From assembly GCA_046594885.1 (NCBI GenBank), contig JBKJRD010000093.1, positions 1 to 6,742 of the forward strand: DNA of 6,742 nt, given 5' to 3'. Source of the DNA: Methylotenera_A sp046594885. Its GTDB lineage: Bacteria > Pseudomonadota > Gammaproteobacteria > Burkholderiales > Methylophilaceae. The translations under genes were made by a program, and so were the position numbers. The notes below the pieces were generated by a model. That model made no database searches and was not told where the DNA came from. It was given only the letters and a program-made list of their open reading frames with translations. Shown piece by piece: positions 6,527 to 6,742 of this stretch. The first letter of the stretch is position 1; each line of letters starts with the position of its first letter.

Positions 6527-6742
6527 TTATAAATATTTTTTAATCTGCTCTAAATGAATCGTGATTTGATTATTTTGTTCAGTAACGGGCAAGGCTTGCA
6601 AGCTTTTTCCTTTGCAAGGGCCCAAAATACAATAGCCAGTATCAGGTGCGTAATGTGCGCCGTGTGTTGCGCATATCAAATAATCTTTGCTCACGGTGAA
6701 AAATTCGCCTTGGTTCCAGTCTAACTCAATTGGCACATGCGC
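6527..6742 (-). CDS. Rieske [2Fe-2S] domain protein, 5' end cut by window edge
   Basis: This is the C-terminal 71 residues of a small Rieske ferredoxin-like protein, an electron carrier with a Cys2-His2 [2Fe-2S] cluster. The second ligand pair is visible as CATHG (residues 24-28 of the fragment, Cys24 and His27), followed by PDTG and GPCKG (41-45), typical of Rieske ferredoxin-type domains. The first pair (Cys-x-His) is split by the edge: the fragment begins Ala-His-Val-Pro, so His2 is the likely ligand and its cysteine is just outside. A GTG at 6734-6736 could be taken as a start, but that would remove this ligand and the open frame continues upstream, so the real start is off the window. 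It has no signal peptide in view. It precedes sppA by 48 bases, a pairing I recall from betaproteobacteria near rluC and a HAD hydrolase. Its redox partner cannot be told from here. Confidence 0.88.
   Translation of the reverse strand, partial: AHVPIELDWNQGEFFTVSKDYLICATHGAHYAPDTGYCILGPCKGKSLQALPVTEQNNQITIHLEQIKKYL

Overview
The window looks like a chromosomal core segment from a low-to-mid G+C betaproteobacterium. A Methylophilaceae (Methylotenera-like) source is my best guess. It rests on the moderate G+C, the style of the encoded proteins, and a Rieske protein/short SppA pair of a kind I remember from betaproteobacteria. That is inference from memory, not a search.

Layout. (1) 1-856, minus strand: the first 285 codons of glgC (ADP-glucose pyrophosphorylase); its 3' end lies off the left edge. 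(2) 857-1041: a 185-bp divergent control region with back-to-back -10-like boxes, a perfect 6+6 bp dyad over the putative glgB -10 box, and a strong Shine-Dalgarno for glgC. (3) 1042-3213, plus strand: full-length glgB (glycogen branching enzyme, GTG start). (4) 3214-3323: an AT-rich gap with a perfect 9-bp inverted repeat and a consensus -10 box. (5) 3324-4976, plus strand: full-length pgi (glucose-6-phosphate isomerase). (6) 4977-5161: an AT-rich gap with weak dyads and a tiny leader-like ORF. (7) 5162-5506, plus strand: a 114-residue predicted membrane protein of unknown function, 33% G+C by hand count. (8) 5537-6478, minus strand: short-form sppA (S49 signal peptide peptidase). (9) 6527-6742, minus strand: the C-terminal 71 residues of a Rieske [2Fe-2S] protein whose start lies off the right edge.

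How the genes work together. Pgi interconverts fructose-6-phosphate and glucose-6-phosphate. Phosphoglucomutase, not in this window, would make glucose-1-phosphate, GlgC activates it to ADP-glucose, and GlgB adds alpha-1,6 branches to the growing glucan. Glycogen synthase (glgA) is not in the window. In a ribulose-monophosphate methylotroph, fructose-6-phosphate is the first sugar made from formaldehyde, so this cluster would sit at the split between oxidation, assimilation and storage. That depends on the host guess. The sppA/Rieske pair is a separate, convergent unit.

I found no RNA gene, CRISPR array, insertion sequence or obvious new multi-gene system. The least explained parts are the small AT-rich membrane gene with its leader ORF and the glgC/glgB divergent region.
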